From contig CDMY01000499.1 of the NCBI GenBank assembly GCA_001179505.1, positions 166,866 to 230,865 of the forward strand: 64,000 nt of DNA, given 5' to 3'. The notes under the pieces are model-generated. The model made no database searches. It had not been told where the DNA came from and saw only the letters and a list, made by a program, of their open reading frames with translations. Below, piece by piece: positions 12,519 to 23,086 of this stretch; within the stretch, counting starts at the first letter, position 1, and each line of letters begins with the position of its first letter. Source of the stretch: Vitrella brassicaformis. Lineage: Eukaryota > Sar > Vitrellaceae. A program made the position numbers and the translations under genes.

Positions 12519-14149
12519 ATGATCTTTCCTCTCCACCACAAGTGGGAGAACTCCCGTGTTTGTGCAGGCTCTTCTGCCCTCGGTGCATCGAGAAGCGACG
12601 ACAAGGCGGCTTCTCAGCCGCCACTGGCTGCTGCTACGACGCCATTGTGGGTGTCCTACCCCTCGCCCATTCCAAGCCCCGCAGCACCGCCGTACAGCCG
12701 AGTGCTGTACACCAGCGCCGCGCCGGGAAGCCCCCATCCACACTATGATGCTGTAGCCCGAGCAGAGATGGAGAACAGGTTGGCGCGACTGCGCAACGAG
12801 CTGTCTGCAATGCAGAGGGAGAAGGAACACGTGAGCAACGCTTGTCGTGGAGGGGGGCCGATGAACTGGGGGAGTATTTGCTGGTTTCTGCGTGTCGTTC
12901 AGGCAGACACGATGGCTCGGCAGGCATCGCAGCAGCTGGAAGGGGAGCGCTTGAAGTACTTCGAGCTGTCAGCTCAAAAGGTTCGTACACAGTCCGGCAC
13001 ATTACTTGGTTGCGCCTTGGAATGTGTATGTGCCCATGGATGCACGGCTTCAGACTCACACGGAGAGGACCGTCGCTGCCGACAAGCAGCGGCTGGCGGG
13101 CCTGACGAATGAGGTGAATGAGTTCAAGCAGAAAATGGACAGCCTTAAGGGCGAGAACAGTCAGCTCACGCAGAAGATCGCAAGCCTCAAATCGCAGGCA
13201 GGCGCCGAGCCAATTGCGCCGAGCGATACGCAAGACAGCATCGATTTGGCCGTTTGTGTGTTCACTAGTTGTCGGAGAGCCAGACGGCGCAACAGACCGA
13301 TAGGCAGCTGAAAGATCAGCTGCAGCAGAAAGAGGGCCAGCTGCAAAAGGTGAAGAAGGAGAATGCTCAGCTCAGGGGAGAGTGCACGGCGGTGCAGGCG
13401 GAGATCGCCTCATCAAAGGTACTAGCTGGAACTCAAACATACCACAATGCAGAAACATGTCTTGTTCCCCTTTGCCCAGCGAGATGGTGCATTGCTGTGC
13501 AAGAAGATGGAAAGCCGACTCGATGCAAGCCAGGTAGGACTCCACCGTAGGAGATAGATAATCTCAAACATACTCATCCTTGATAGTGTTCTCCTCTCAG
13601 GGTCGCATTAGCAGCCTCGAATCGGAGCTCGCTCGTGCAAACAGAGAGGTACTGCTGTTGGGTCATCTGTTAGCTGATTGATTGATTGAATGGATGGATG
13701 GATGGATGACTGCAGCTGCTCAATGCCGAGGGTTTGCTGACAAAGTACAAGAATGAGGAGGCGAAGCTCGTAGAGGAGCTTAAACAGAGAGAACACAAAA
13801 TGAAACAAAACGTGGACACGTAAGAGAAAAGGTGATACAAGTCATGTCTCCATCTCTCAGTCGACGTCTCTTCATTTGCAGCCTCAATGAGCTTGCGTGC
13901 AGTGAGAAACGATACAAAGAGAAGTCCACGGGCCTTACTGAGCAGAACAAACACTTGAAGAGCGCAATCGACACACTCGCAGCTGATCTCGAAAGGTACA
14001 ATCTCTCTCTTTCTGCCAAGTGCATTGCAGGTGTTTGTATTCACAGGTGTCTCTTTCGTTCGAAGCGTGGTGCATGCGGTAGTGAAAACGTTGACATTCA
14101 GCTGGCAAGCTTTGGCATCGACTGCCCCATCAGTTACTCGTGGATGTGA
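12519..14149 (+). CDS. Coiled-coil protein of unknown function
   Basis: Nine exons (about 12519-12830, 12903-12980, 13054-13197, 13269-13418, 13480-13533, 13601-13648, 13716-13819, 13882-13995, 14047-14149) in matching phase. The N-terminal ~70 residues are Pro/Ser/Ala-rich and probably disordered. From about residue 75 nearly to the end the sequence is charged heptad helix rich in Q, E, K and L, and the last ~33 residues are not coiled. No catalytic motif is visible. The third intron (13198-13268) needs a GC donor. The start is uncertain because the frame is open further upstream to an ATG at 12258. Such architecture suits a structural, cytoskeletal or tethering protein, but nothing identifies it. 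Confidence 0.7.
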
Positions 14150-14849
14150 AGAGAGGGGGTGAATGGAGGGCATGCGTAGTGCATGCAGTTTCGGCAACGG
14201 ATGTGTGCATGTCGAAAGCAGGCCGATCTTGTAGTGAAATCGACCGACTGATGAGCGGCTAAGGGCAAATGGTAGAGAAAGATGATTGTTTCAAGAATTT
14301 TTACTAGACACGCTATGAACCCACGCAGAGTTGCTACATTCTATTATCCGCATCCGTCACTAAGAGACACGCATTCGTTCCGTCCCTTATCGACTCGGAT
14401 GTCTACTTGTACCTTCGCTAGCAGAAACGCACACAGCGACTTTGCGTTGAGAGAAAAGAAAGAAAGGATCATTCATCCTTTATGATCCCTCTTTACTATC
14501 TTCTTGTCTTGATCCACTCAGCTAAACAACGACGATGGTCTACTTATATGCCGAGCTCGATGAAGATGCCTCCACTGTCTTACAGAAGGCTATCGAGTGA
14601 GACCTTGATGAAGTCCTCAAACAGCGAAGCCCCATTTGGTGAGTGTCTTGTCTTTGGACCCTCTTTTGCAGCTCTTTGTGCAGGTCAGCCGCATCCGCGA
14701 GCCACGACAGATAGTTCCTCTCCTCACGAATGACAGTTCCCTGAGGGCTGCCTGCAAGAACACGCATCTGCCTCGGAATCAAGACATGAAGACAAAATGT
14801 CGGGACTGTGACGTGGCGAGACGTATGTATCTACCCACCAATAGCGTTG
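14150..14849 (+). other. AT-richer intergenic tract at the edge of a repeat-rich region
   Basis: Base composition becomes more AT-rich than in the neighbouring genes. Short open frames exist on both strands, but none has recognisable homology or a credible exon chain. The minus-strand frame at 14540-14782 lies just downstream of the Helitron fragment and could be more decayed element sequence. Confidence 0.35.
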
Positions 14850-15066
14850 CTGCATTTGTGGGTTTCGATAAGGGATGTCTCTCTCCCAACCCAGCTCGCC
14901 GCGAGGAAACAGCAGCACGAAATGTAGAGCGTCATAGTGAGGACTCAGCTCGTTGATGCGTGGAAACCTGTCTTGTCGGCAGAAGATGAGAACTTCCTGA
15001 TTGTTGCCGTGACTGCCATCAGGAATGAACGCTGCGATCTCATTGCATGTCGGCACGTTGTAGAGT
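14850..15066 (-). mobile_element. Helitron transposon fragment (region before the Rep/helicase N-terminal domain)
   Basis: The minus-strand translation reads LYNVPTCNEIAAFIPDG, then RINELSPHYDALHFVLLFP and RGELGW. This order (a 'YNLPT..EVAALI' segment followed by 'L.P.YDPL.Y.LLFP.GE.GW') is the hallmark of Helitron open reading frames just before the Helitron_like_N domain. Only this ~70-residue piece is present; neither the Rep HUH motif nor the helicase is seen. It lies within about 30 bases of the TLDc-like exon on the same strand, so it may have truncated or extended that gene. Confidence 0.7.
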
Positions 15067-15093
15067 CTGCATTGAGATAGTCAGAGACAGCAC

Positions 15094-16601
15094 ATGGAGG
15101 CGCCGAAGACGTAGTGGTCCTTGCGGATCACAAACAGCAGGCGCTGCCTGTCGCCGACACAACGCAACAGATCGGCCACAGTGGTGCCGTCGCGCGATGA
15201 CCTGACGTACACACAGACAATGCTCTCTCTCTCTCTCTCTCTCCGTCTCTCTGCGTGTGTTTGTGGGCTGCACAGATACCGGTAGACGGACTGCAGCCTG
15301 GTGCTGTGGTCGCCTAGCAGTCCCAGCAGGCCGCAGTACTTCCGTCGTGTCAGCGACGTGCCCCGCGGCACAAGCACCTGCCAACAACACAGTGGCACAC
15401 ACACACACACACTCACGAGAGCATAGCTGCCGAAGTCAGTTGTCCAGTGCCGGTTTGTTCTCACCGTCTGCATGTGAAAGGCCAGCAGGGAAGCCACGGC
15501 CTCCCTCAGGCCGTAGTTCAGGCGGACGTCCGTGTGCGCAGTCTCCTCCCTGATCAACATGATGCACACACGAATGCGGGGGGAAGACGTCGAACAACCC
15601 ATTGACACCCTTATGCGTGTCGCCTCGGTGTCTTAGTCTATATGCACGCGGGACACTTGGCACGACGACGACGGTTGTTGGGGTCATCGCGGACGAGCTT
15701 CCTGACGCACTGCAGCAAGCACTGCAGACACACACATGACATGCCGTTGTCACCAACACCCTCTCCAGTGCCCACTCACTCACCGCCGCGCAGTAGGAAT
15801 GACTTGAGCGAAAAGAAACCGCCACACACACAGCCGTCTTGTTGGCCTTGTGTGCGGTGTGTGTGCATTGCTCACCGCATGTGAGCTGGTTGAGTGCCAG
15901 GCTCAGTGCCTTGTCGCCATGCGACAGGTAGTCGTCGTCATACTAAGACCACCAACAGAGGCCGCCATTGTAAGAAGCAACGAAATTTGAAAGCTGAGAC
16001 GCAGTCTCCAAGAGAAAGAGCGGCGGGGCCCAAACAGATCGCAATCTCGGTTTATAGCCGCGGTTTTTCAGCTGGCATTGGGTGAGTTGTTGATGATGAA
16101 GAGACCACGACGCGGGGACCACGGTGCTGGTCCGAAAGTGCCAGTGGACCATCTCAACGGCCCAAGTGCAACGGCCTTTCACAAGACCCCACAATGACTG
16201 CCGCTGATGTTCCTGAGATGGCCNNNNNNNNNNNNNNNNNNNNNNNNNNNNNNNNNNNNNNNNNNNNNNNNNNNNNNNNNNNNNNNNNNNNNNNNNNNNN
16301 NNNNNNNNNNNNNNNNNNNNNNNNNNNNNNNNNNNNNNNNNNNNNNNNNNNNNNNNNNNNNNNNNNNNNNNNNNNNNNNNNNNNNNNNNNNNNNNNNNNN
16401 NNNNNNNNNNNNNNNNNNNNNNNNNNNNNNNNNNNNNNNNNNNNNNNNNNNNNNNNNNNNNNNNNNNNNNNNNNNNNNNNNNNNNNNNNNNNNNNNNNNN
16501 NNNNNNNNNNNNNNNNNNNNNNNGGTGAAGCTGAAGGACCTGGCTGTGGCTGGGATGGCATGTTCGTTGCTGAGGGAGGCGCAGCGTCCTCCGTGCCATT
16601 C
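15094..16601 (-). CDS. TLDc-domain-like protein, incomplete (assembly gap inside)
   Basis: Minus-strand exons at about 15468-15552, 15277-15378 and 15094-15201 join as EETAHTDVRLNYGLREAVASLL / SLTRRKYCGLLGLLGDHSTR / SVYRSSRDGTTVADLL and LFVIRKDHYVFGAS. 'YRSSRDG...F.I....YVFGA' is the TLDc signature (usually L-YRGSRDGF...VFGGY). Upstream pieces on the same strand include a Cys-containing stretch near 15640-15720, a segment near 15880-15943 (YDDDYLSHGDKALSLALNQL) and a possible N-terminus MNGTEDAAPPSATN starting at 16601, interrupted by the 300-N gap. The C-terminal half of TLDc is missing and Helitron sequence follows. It may be a broken copy. The joining of the upstream pieces is uncertain. 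Confidence 0.45.
16224..16523. other. Assembly gap (300 N)
   Basis: A run of exactly 300 undetermined bases inside the tentative TLDc-like gene. The round number suggests the true size may not be known. Confidence 0.99.
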
Positions 16602-16659
16602 ATCGCTGTCGCCTCTTCAGCAAGACACGAGACAAAACAAAACAAATGGATACTCCCAG

Positions 16660-17560
16660 TCACATAACTTTATCTCTCCTACGCTGCTGGGCATTATAAG
16701 GCATTTGCAGTTGAGCAAGATGAGCGACAATGGGATACCCATCCACTGGCCCGCAGAAGGTCGTCGAACACGACTGGCCTGTTCCTTCGACACCTGCCCG
16801 ATGCATGCGCCCCTGCTCTGCCATGTATCGCAGATATGCGTTCGGGCAGATCAGCTGATAGCGCTGCTCCTGCATTCCCAGCGCAATTGACGCAGCGTGA
16901 CAAGCATAGCACTCCAAAGGGTGTTGCTGCAACAGCTCTTGCACGCCGGCAGCACCGCCAAACCTGTTGAGAAACTGCACCGACGCAATCGATACGCATA
17001 CACACAAATACACAGATGACGTCCACACGGTCAGTCGACGGATCAGTACACTGAACTACACTGAACATTCTTACATCACACAAACTTACCTCTCGACGGT
17101 TGGGTAGCTGCCCATTTTGCAACACCATGTCCTCCACCTGCCTAAGGGGCAGGAGCCGATGCACAGTGGTGTCATTTGCAGGCATACCAGCGTACCAGTG
17201 AGGGTATCTTACCGTGTTTATTAGCGTGCTCTCTGTATTGTTGGATGTAGAACACATCGTGAGGCTCCATGAGGTCTGCTGTCTCGAAGTTGAAAGTGAG
17301 GCGGCGGCACGCGATGTAGGTGAGCTCGCCATCGATGCTGAGGGCGTTGGGTTGTAGATGAGCTCGCCATCGATGCTGAGGGCGTTGGGTTTTCCCCGGT
17401 CTTCGCAGCATTGGTCAAAGTTCGACCCCACTCGACGGAACTTGTATATGTCGACGAAACTTGTCAACGTCAGTCTGCCTGAATATGTAGAGACACACAT
17501 CATTAATATTATCCACATTCCCATCGGCCCTATCCACACAAGCGTACAAAGACATAGTGA
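16660..17560 (-). pseudogene. Unidentified gene, copy 1, frame broken by a 38-base tandem duplication
   Basis: The minus strand encodes, in pieces, FRRVGSNFDQCCEDRGKPN, ALSIDGELTYIACRRLTFNF, LMEPHDVFYIQQYREHANKH, then MPANDTTVHRLLPLRQVEDM and ECYACHAASIALGMQ. The first two pieces are in different frames because a 38-base unit (17317-17392) is repeated. A short intron-like gap occurs near 17019-17093. I do not recognise the family. A diverged second copy lies at 17860-18400, so this is a repeated, probably mobile or decaying, sequence. Confidence 0.45.
17317..17392 (+). repeat. 38-base tandem duplication, two copies
   Basis: TGAGCTCGCCATCGATGCTG begins at 17321 and again at 17359, with near-identical flanks, giving two adjacent 38-base units. 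Since 38 is not a multiple of 3, it shifts the minus-strand reading frame. Confidence 0.9.
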
Positions 17561-17859
17561 AAGGCAGCGATATGACGCCTTATAACCGGGGCCTACGTGT
17601 GGACTTTTTTGGGGGGCGCCTCACGCTTTACCTCGCTTTTGAGGGGCACGTCGGGCCAAGCGTCGGGCTTCCTTTGCTCTGAGTCGGTCGACAGCGTAAT
17701 CGGCGACCGTGTCTCTCTTCGGCGCAGTCACACTTATGCACAGTCAGTAAGGCAAGAGGGCAACAGACCAACACATTCAGCCCACCTTCCCCCCCATCCC
17801 ACCACCCTTCCTCTGTTAATGACATCGTCCTCGAGGTTCAACTGCTGCAGCACGGCACG

Positions 17860-18400
17860 CCAGCGGGGCATCAATGTGGGGAAGCGGACGTTAAGCGACT
17901 GAGAAAGGTTGTAATTCGGCGATTCAGTGCAGCGAGAACACTTAAATCATACAAGCTTACTTCTCAATTGTTACTTCTCGACGGGTGGGTAGCTGGGCAT
18001 TTTGGAACACATGAGTTTAAGTGTGTCTCTCAAACTTGTGTCTCTAAAACATATACACACAGCGGCACACCTCATTCGTCCGCCTCTCCCCATCTCTCAC
18101 ACTTTCTCCGCCGCCCTCCGGCCAACGATGACGTCGTACGTGTCCGAAAACTGCGCCGGACAAGAAACCGACAGTGAAATCGTATGCGTCTTCCACCTGC
18201 CGAAGGTTCAGCAAGCAATGCACATTGGTGTCACCTGAAGGAGGGTCATGGAGGGCACGACAGCCAATAATGTCGGTGTCGCGCTCGTACTCGATATCAG
18301 CACGCGCACAGTTGCAGCCGTCTTAGATGCGACGAGTGTGAACGTTGAAAAGACGCCGCACGGTTTGAAGGATCTGCTGAAGCCGCCATGGGTTGACACA
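17860..18400 (-). pseudogene. Unidentified gene, copy 2, diverged from the copy at 16.7-17.5 kb
   Basis: Plus-strand 17970-18013 (CTCGACGGGTGGGTAGCTG...CATTTTGGAACAC) matches 17093-17135 (CTCGACGGTTGGGTAGCTG...CATTTTGCAACAC). Plus-strand 18188-18235 (CCACCTGCCGAAGG...TGCACATTGGTGTCA) matches 17136-17175. In copy 1 these two blocks are nearly adjacent; here they are about 170 bases apart, so copy 2 carries an insertion or an intron. A Leu/Trp-rich minus-strand piece (FPTLMPRWRAVLQQLNLEDD) lies at about 17815-17900. Family unknown. Confidence 0.4.
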
Positions 18401-18469
18401 TTCCGGATCCACGGGGGCCTGCCTTACAAACAGCAGCAATGACGCAGATAATCAGTGGCACACCATCAG

Positions 18470-19110
18470 AGAACGACAGACGCGCAGCAGGGGGGAGGGG
18501 GAAAGGAAAGACAAGCAGAGGCTTCAAGATATACTCGTCCTCTAATACCCTCACCACGCGAGTGGCCCGGCCGGTGGCAGTTGCTGCACTCGCGAAACCA
18601 ATTGCGCGAAACCGCTTTGCAGCGCCACTGCCGCAGCTCTTCGAAGGGATAAAGGGCCTTCGAGGGGGTCGTTGCCTTCCCCAGTCGCCGCCGCAGGCCC
18701 CACACTGCCCTTCCATATGCATGAACTGGGCCGCCATTGATGCACACCATTTGGCCGCCAGAAGAGTGGGTCGTCTTCTCGTCATCCGCCCAGGAGGCAT
18801 CCGAGTAGGCGAGAATGTCGACACCACTCTGCTCGGGGCCGGTGAAGCAGATTGCCTTTGTCGCCGTGCCCAGCAATAGCGTACGACGCGTTTGGCGGCG
18901 GTGAGGTGTTGGGGCGGGGGATCGTTGCCATGCTTGGTAAGCTCCTTCACTTGGAACGCGGCATCGAGTCGGCACACGATGGCGGCGAAGAGCAGCGACC
19001 CGACCATGCTCTGGTACAGTTGCTTGTCGACGGCGGGGGCTGGTTCGCGTGGCTCTGAAATGTCGTAGATCTCATCGCTCCAGCTGCAGAAATGAGACCA
19101 CCCAATGAAT
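18470..19110 (-). mobile_element. Ty1/copia retrotransposon pol remnant (end of reverse transcriptase and RNase H)
   Basis: The minus strand reads LYQSMVGSLLFAAIVCRLDA, then PPPQHLTAAKRVVRY, which is the copia 'Y..lVGSL.Y.....PD...V..L...P...H..AAKRVLRYL' region. In the next frame come LLGTATKAICF and LAYSDASWADDEKTTHSSGG, the copia RNase H 'sDAdWa.d...r.STsGy' motif. A one-base frameshift near 18875 separates them. No LTRs, integrase or gag are visible. It is a 5'-truncated, inactive fragment. Confidence 0.85.
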
Positions 19111-19485
19111 GACGACATTCCGTTGCATGCATGCTTCTCACCATCAATACGCCTCCTCCTGACGACCAGGCCTTCACCACTCGAGTTGCGATGGAAAGAA
19201 CAAAGCCTAAATCATGCTATTCTGCCATTCCTTCAGTAGCGATCGAATGCGAGACAGAATTCCTGGCCTTGGCCAGCCTGCGCATGCACTCGGCTCCATG
19301 CCTACTCCTCACTCGGCAAATGCCGAACGGATTGAAAAGGTTGCGGGGGTTGCATCCACATCCCGGTATCAGCTTCTCAGGTGAATGCGTGCACTTTGCC
19401 ATGCGGCTACACAGTCAGTTGCTATGACGGTCGTAGCAGTCCATAGACTAAATGCATTCACCCACTCATCATGAGATCCATCGAG
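19111..19485 (+). other. Intergenic region between copia remnant and SpoU gene
   Basis: About 375 bases; no recognisable coding or repeat feature. It serves as the 3' flank of the minus-strand methyltransferase gene. Confidence 0.4.
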
Positions 19486-20713
19486 TCAATATCCATAGTG
19501 CATCTGACGGAAGCGTTCCGCCATGAGAATGCTGCCAGCCACCCCTGCATTCAGGCTGTCAGCTGTATGTGCCGCCATGGGGACGTATAGAGGCTGTATG
19601 CTGCCGTCATGAATGCTCTCACGCACCTGATACACACACAGGACACCAAGATGTGTCTGCAGTCTTCGTGTCGTTGTGTTTGACCATCGTTTTAACCGAC
19701 CGGCTCACTGAGGCCATGCGGCTCGCCACCGACGATGATTGACGAGGGTTGTGTCAAATCAGCCTGACACGTACACAGACAGGCAGGCAGACAGGTAATC
19801 CGTGCGACTTGATGCAACCTCCCCCACCCCTTGCAGACCTGGTAGCACACAATTGGCTGCCTCTCTGCTTCTCCTCTCTCATCCGCATCTCCAGTGGCCG
19901 ACGCATCAGCCGCAAATAGGCGAAGGTCCCTTTCCCTGTGCTTGACAAGCGTGTGCGTCTTCCATCCATCTGACATGACAATGGGGAGGTGGAAGGTGGC
20001 GCCCATAGCCGCTCGCAGGCACTTTTGGCTCCATGGGTCGGCTGTATTGGGCAGGCACTCGATCCAATCGATGTTGAAGGCCCTGCAACAAGACAGCGCA
20101 TGGCAATGCCACCCTTATGTGCACACACAGGGCAGGGCAGTGTCTGTTCTCACCTTGCGCTGCGAATGAGAGTGCCGACGTTGCCTGGGTCGCGAAGGCC
20201 ATCCAGCACCAAGACCAAGCGTGGCTGCGCAGGCAGTCTCCATCGAGGCCGCTGGACGGCCGCCACGAGCATCGGAGGCGTCTTGACATCGCTCAACAGA
20301 CGCATCAACGAGCTGTCCACCCTGACACAAGCGAACAAACGCGCGTAGACGCATGGGTGCAATGCATCGACCATTGTTGTGCGCACGTTTGTACGAGCGT
20401 ACCTGATCACTTTGCCTGAGTCCAGCCGCCCAAGGAGGTCCCTCACCCGCCTTCCCGCACCGCCTTCCAGCGCACGGTCCGCGAAAGCAATGGACTCCAC
20501 TACAGGCTCCTGCAAGAGGCAGGGATGGGACGAGCCGACGTTGATGGTGTCCTCTAGAATGCGAATGCCCTCCAGCAACACCAAGCCGCTCTCCTCTCGA
20601 GCACTCTTGTCGCGAAGTGCCCGAAGTCGCTTGAGGGATGGGTGCCGAGATGACGTGATGGGCGGGAGAGCAAGGGGTTCGAAGAGCAGCAGCAGGGGCA
20701 GGCATAGGTGCAT
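19486..20713 (-). CDS. SpoU/TrmH-family RNA 2'-O-methyltransferase
   Basis: Five exons (20403-20713, 20154-20321, 19839-20082, 19701-19763, 19486-19626) join in phase to about 308 residues. An N-terminal RNA-substrate-binding domain (KRLRALRDK...LVLLEGIRILEDT) is followed by the SPOUT catalytic domain. Motif 1 is VLDGLRDPGNVGTLIRSA (exons 2-3), motif 2 IIVGGEPHGLSEPV (exon 4) and motif 3 VPMAAHTADSLNAGVAGSIL (exon 5); motifs 2 and 3 form the knotted AdoMet site. The family methylates ribose 2'-O in rRNA or tRNA. The first ~20 residues are hydrophobic (MHLCLPLLLLFEPLALPP) and precede a Ser/Arg-rich stretch, so organelle targeting is plausible but not proven. It is divergent from the 20940 gene across 226 bases. 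Confidence 0.92.
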
Positions 20714-20939
20714 AGGGCGGGAGATAAATGCCGGACGGGCGGACGGGCAAAGGAAATGGAGGGATACGCAGGCAGGTAGTGGGTGGTCAGATCACTGAGG
20801 CCGCACGCGGATCTTCAGATCAGAGCATTTCCGAGCGAAAAAGAAAAAGCTCGTCCCTATTGCGAGCTGTGAGAAGTTGCAGACCTCCCGCCTTCTTCCG
20901 GCGAAAGCAGGACATCTAAACAGCCTCACGGCGGTGGAG
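20714..20939. promoter_or_regulatory. Divergent promoter region between SpoU methylase and helical-repeat gene
   Basis: 226 bases between two start codons pointing apart. It contains TGCGAGCTGT at 20861-20870 facing right and, facing left, GACGAGCTTTTT near 20844-20855 beside an A/T-rich tract. Both genes may be for organelle RNA metabolism, so joint control is possible. Confidence 0.5.
20861..20870 (+). promoter_or_regulatory. TGCGAGCTGT element upstream of 20940 gene
   Basis: Matches TGCGAGCT exactly, in gene orientation, ending 70 bases before the start codon at 20940. Candidate element by recurrence. Confidence 0.3.
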
Positions 20940-22694
20940 ATGAACCATTTCCGCCGGCGCACATTCATCCCAGCTTCCCGGACGATGACCCTCTCATCGG
21001 CCCAGCTGTCGGCTGACGAAGGAAGGCGCTCCAAGCTGGTTGCACGTGTGGTGGCTGCGTGCAAGAACGAGAGCATGGTCGATGCGCGGCACTGGGAGAG
21101 GCTGGCAGTGGACCTGAGGGCCAGCACAAGGGATCTGGGCGTGAGTGATCTCTTGCAGTGTGCTGAGGCGTTGAGGGGCAGCATGAAGCAGCGGAGATCT
21201 GCAGCAATGGAAGAGGTGCGCACCTGCAAAGACAACAGACAATTCTCTTGACATCTTGTCTTGTCCTGTGTGTCAGGTTGCCACCGGTCTGTCTGAGCTG
21301 CTGCAGCCGGCGGGCGGCTCTCTGTCTATGGACGAGACTATCGCTGCTGTCGTCACTCTAGGCGCCGTCAAACTCCGCCATCCCTCCTTCTGGCCACGAG
21401 CAGCGGTGCACCTGACTTCCCTTCTCGATGCAGCCGCCCTTGATGTGCCCTCCCTCGCCGATGTCCTTGCCATCGTTGATGCGTTCAGCCGGGTCCTTCA
21501 TCATGACCATCATCTCGTGGACGCACTGCAGAGGAGGCTTGTCGCCCGAGAAGACGAGATGACGCTGCAGCAGCTGATTGACGCGTTGGCCAGCCTGCAG
21601 CGGCTGCAGAGAAGGGATGTTGGGCTGGCGAGGAGGTGCTGCGCTATGGTGACTTCCTGTGTAGAAGGTGGTGGTGATGATGAGGGTCCGCCGATCTTGC
21701 CGACGCACATTGTGGATATGCTGTTGAAAGTGCTGCGGCCACATGGGAGACCCGATGCGTGTCTGGCCCTGCCGGCCATGGCTGGTGCGGACGATGGACA
21801 CATCGAGGGAAGGGGTGATGGTGGTGCAGAGGGTGGGTATCTTTCTGATGGTGAAGTGTCTGCGGCAGTGGATCGCCTGGCGCGTTGGTCGAGGCACCAT
21901 GTGTGGGAGATGAAGGCAGAGGAGAGAGCTGCGGTGTTCCTGGGGCTGGTCACACTCAAGTGTAGACAGCATGAGGTGCTGGTAAGCATGAAAGGGGACA
22001 GCGAAGAGACGCTTTGTTGGATTGTGTGTGTGTGTGTGTGTGTGTGCAGAATGCGTTACTGACGACGATACAGCGGTTGAGCCTCCCCAAGTTGAGGCGT
22101 GATGGCTATCTGGCGACTCTCAAGGCGCTCACACTGCTGCTGACCCACCCGCTGCATCATGAAGTACACAGACACACGCATCCACTCGTCCGCGCGTGTG
22201 ATTGATGATGTCTGTGTGTCCACGCAGGGCGAGCTCACGGCAGGGCGGCTTCGGGCGGCGGCCAACCAGATCATACACCGAATGAACAAGGTGAGAGCTG
22301 CGTGTGTCCCCTGATGTGTGCATCTACCCCTTCCTCTCCATCTCTCTGTGTGTGGCGTCTACTAGGTGGGTGTTGTCGACAGTTTGCTTGTGGGCCAGCT
22401 GCTGGAGTTCCTCGTCTGTGTCGTCACCCTGCAATACCCACTCATGGTCAGCACGGCACCTAGATGGACACATCAAGCTTTGCAGGGGTCTGTCTGTCTG
22501 TTCGTGTGTATGTCCGTGTGCAGGAGAGTCTGTGCATCGCTCGAGTGCTGCGCTCGAAGGCCATGTATCTGACCGAAGCTCATCTACGGCAGCTGGAGGA
22601 CATCCTGCCGTCACTGAGTGAGAGCAGCAGCCACGCCGATCGGTTGCTGGAGGAGCTGAGGGGCCAGGGGAGACAGCAGGGGGGTGCTGAGTAG
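20940..22694 (+). CDS. Probable alpha-helical-repeat (FASTK/OPR-like) organellar RNA-binding protein
   Basis: Six exons (20940-21215, 21277-21981, 22050-22163, 22228-22290, 22366-22446, 22524-22694), in phase, about 470 residues. The protein is a succession of Leu/Ala-rich helix pairs such as ADVLAIVDAFSRVLHHDHHL, VDALQRRLV, LQQLIDALASLQRLQRRDVG, LARRCCAMV. This spacing resembles the degenerate ~35-40-residue repeats of FASTK/RAP and octotricopeptide proteins, which bind organellar RNA. No RAP domain is seen at the C-terminus, so the assignment is tentative. ATG 20940 is the first in frame and gives an Arg-rich N-terminus (MNHFRRRTFIPASRTM) that could act as a targeting sequence. Confidence 0.65.
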
Positions 22695-23086
22695 AGCGAT
22701 GCAGTCATCCTACATGACATTTGTGGCAATGAGCGCACAAACCTTCACACGCGAAGTTCGAAGGACCTGTCTGTCTGTATGTCTGTCCATTTACTGCACC
22801 ACGTACGTCGCATAAAGTCCCTGAGGCTCATTCGACGACTGAAACACGCTAGCACACAAATGAAGACTTTCGTCGCGCGATGAATACACAAATACAGCGA
22901 GTATACTAGAGGCAGAAACGTTCGTGTGTACAGTATTACGTGGGCCGATACAGAAGGCACAACAGCTGTGCACATGAAAGTGAATTGGCAATGAGGGAAC
23001 ATCTACTCACAGGAGAGTGCTACTGAAGTGACACATTGAGATACGCTACAACCACCAAAACTTCCCCGCCATCCGCTTCGCTTCAC
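22695..23086 (+). other. Intergenic region between convergent genes
   Basis: About 390 bases between the stop codons of the 20940 (+) gene and the 23087 (-) gene; presumably the two 3' UTRs. No coding feature seen. Confidence 0.5.

Noticed and set aside
15067-15093. 27-base intron joining TLDc exon to Helitron sequence in frame
   Set aside because: Far shorter than the other introns here (about 60 bases or more); kept only as a possible breakpoint, not as a splice event.
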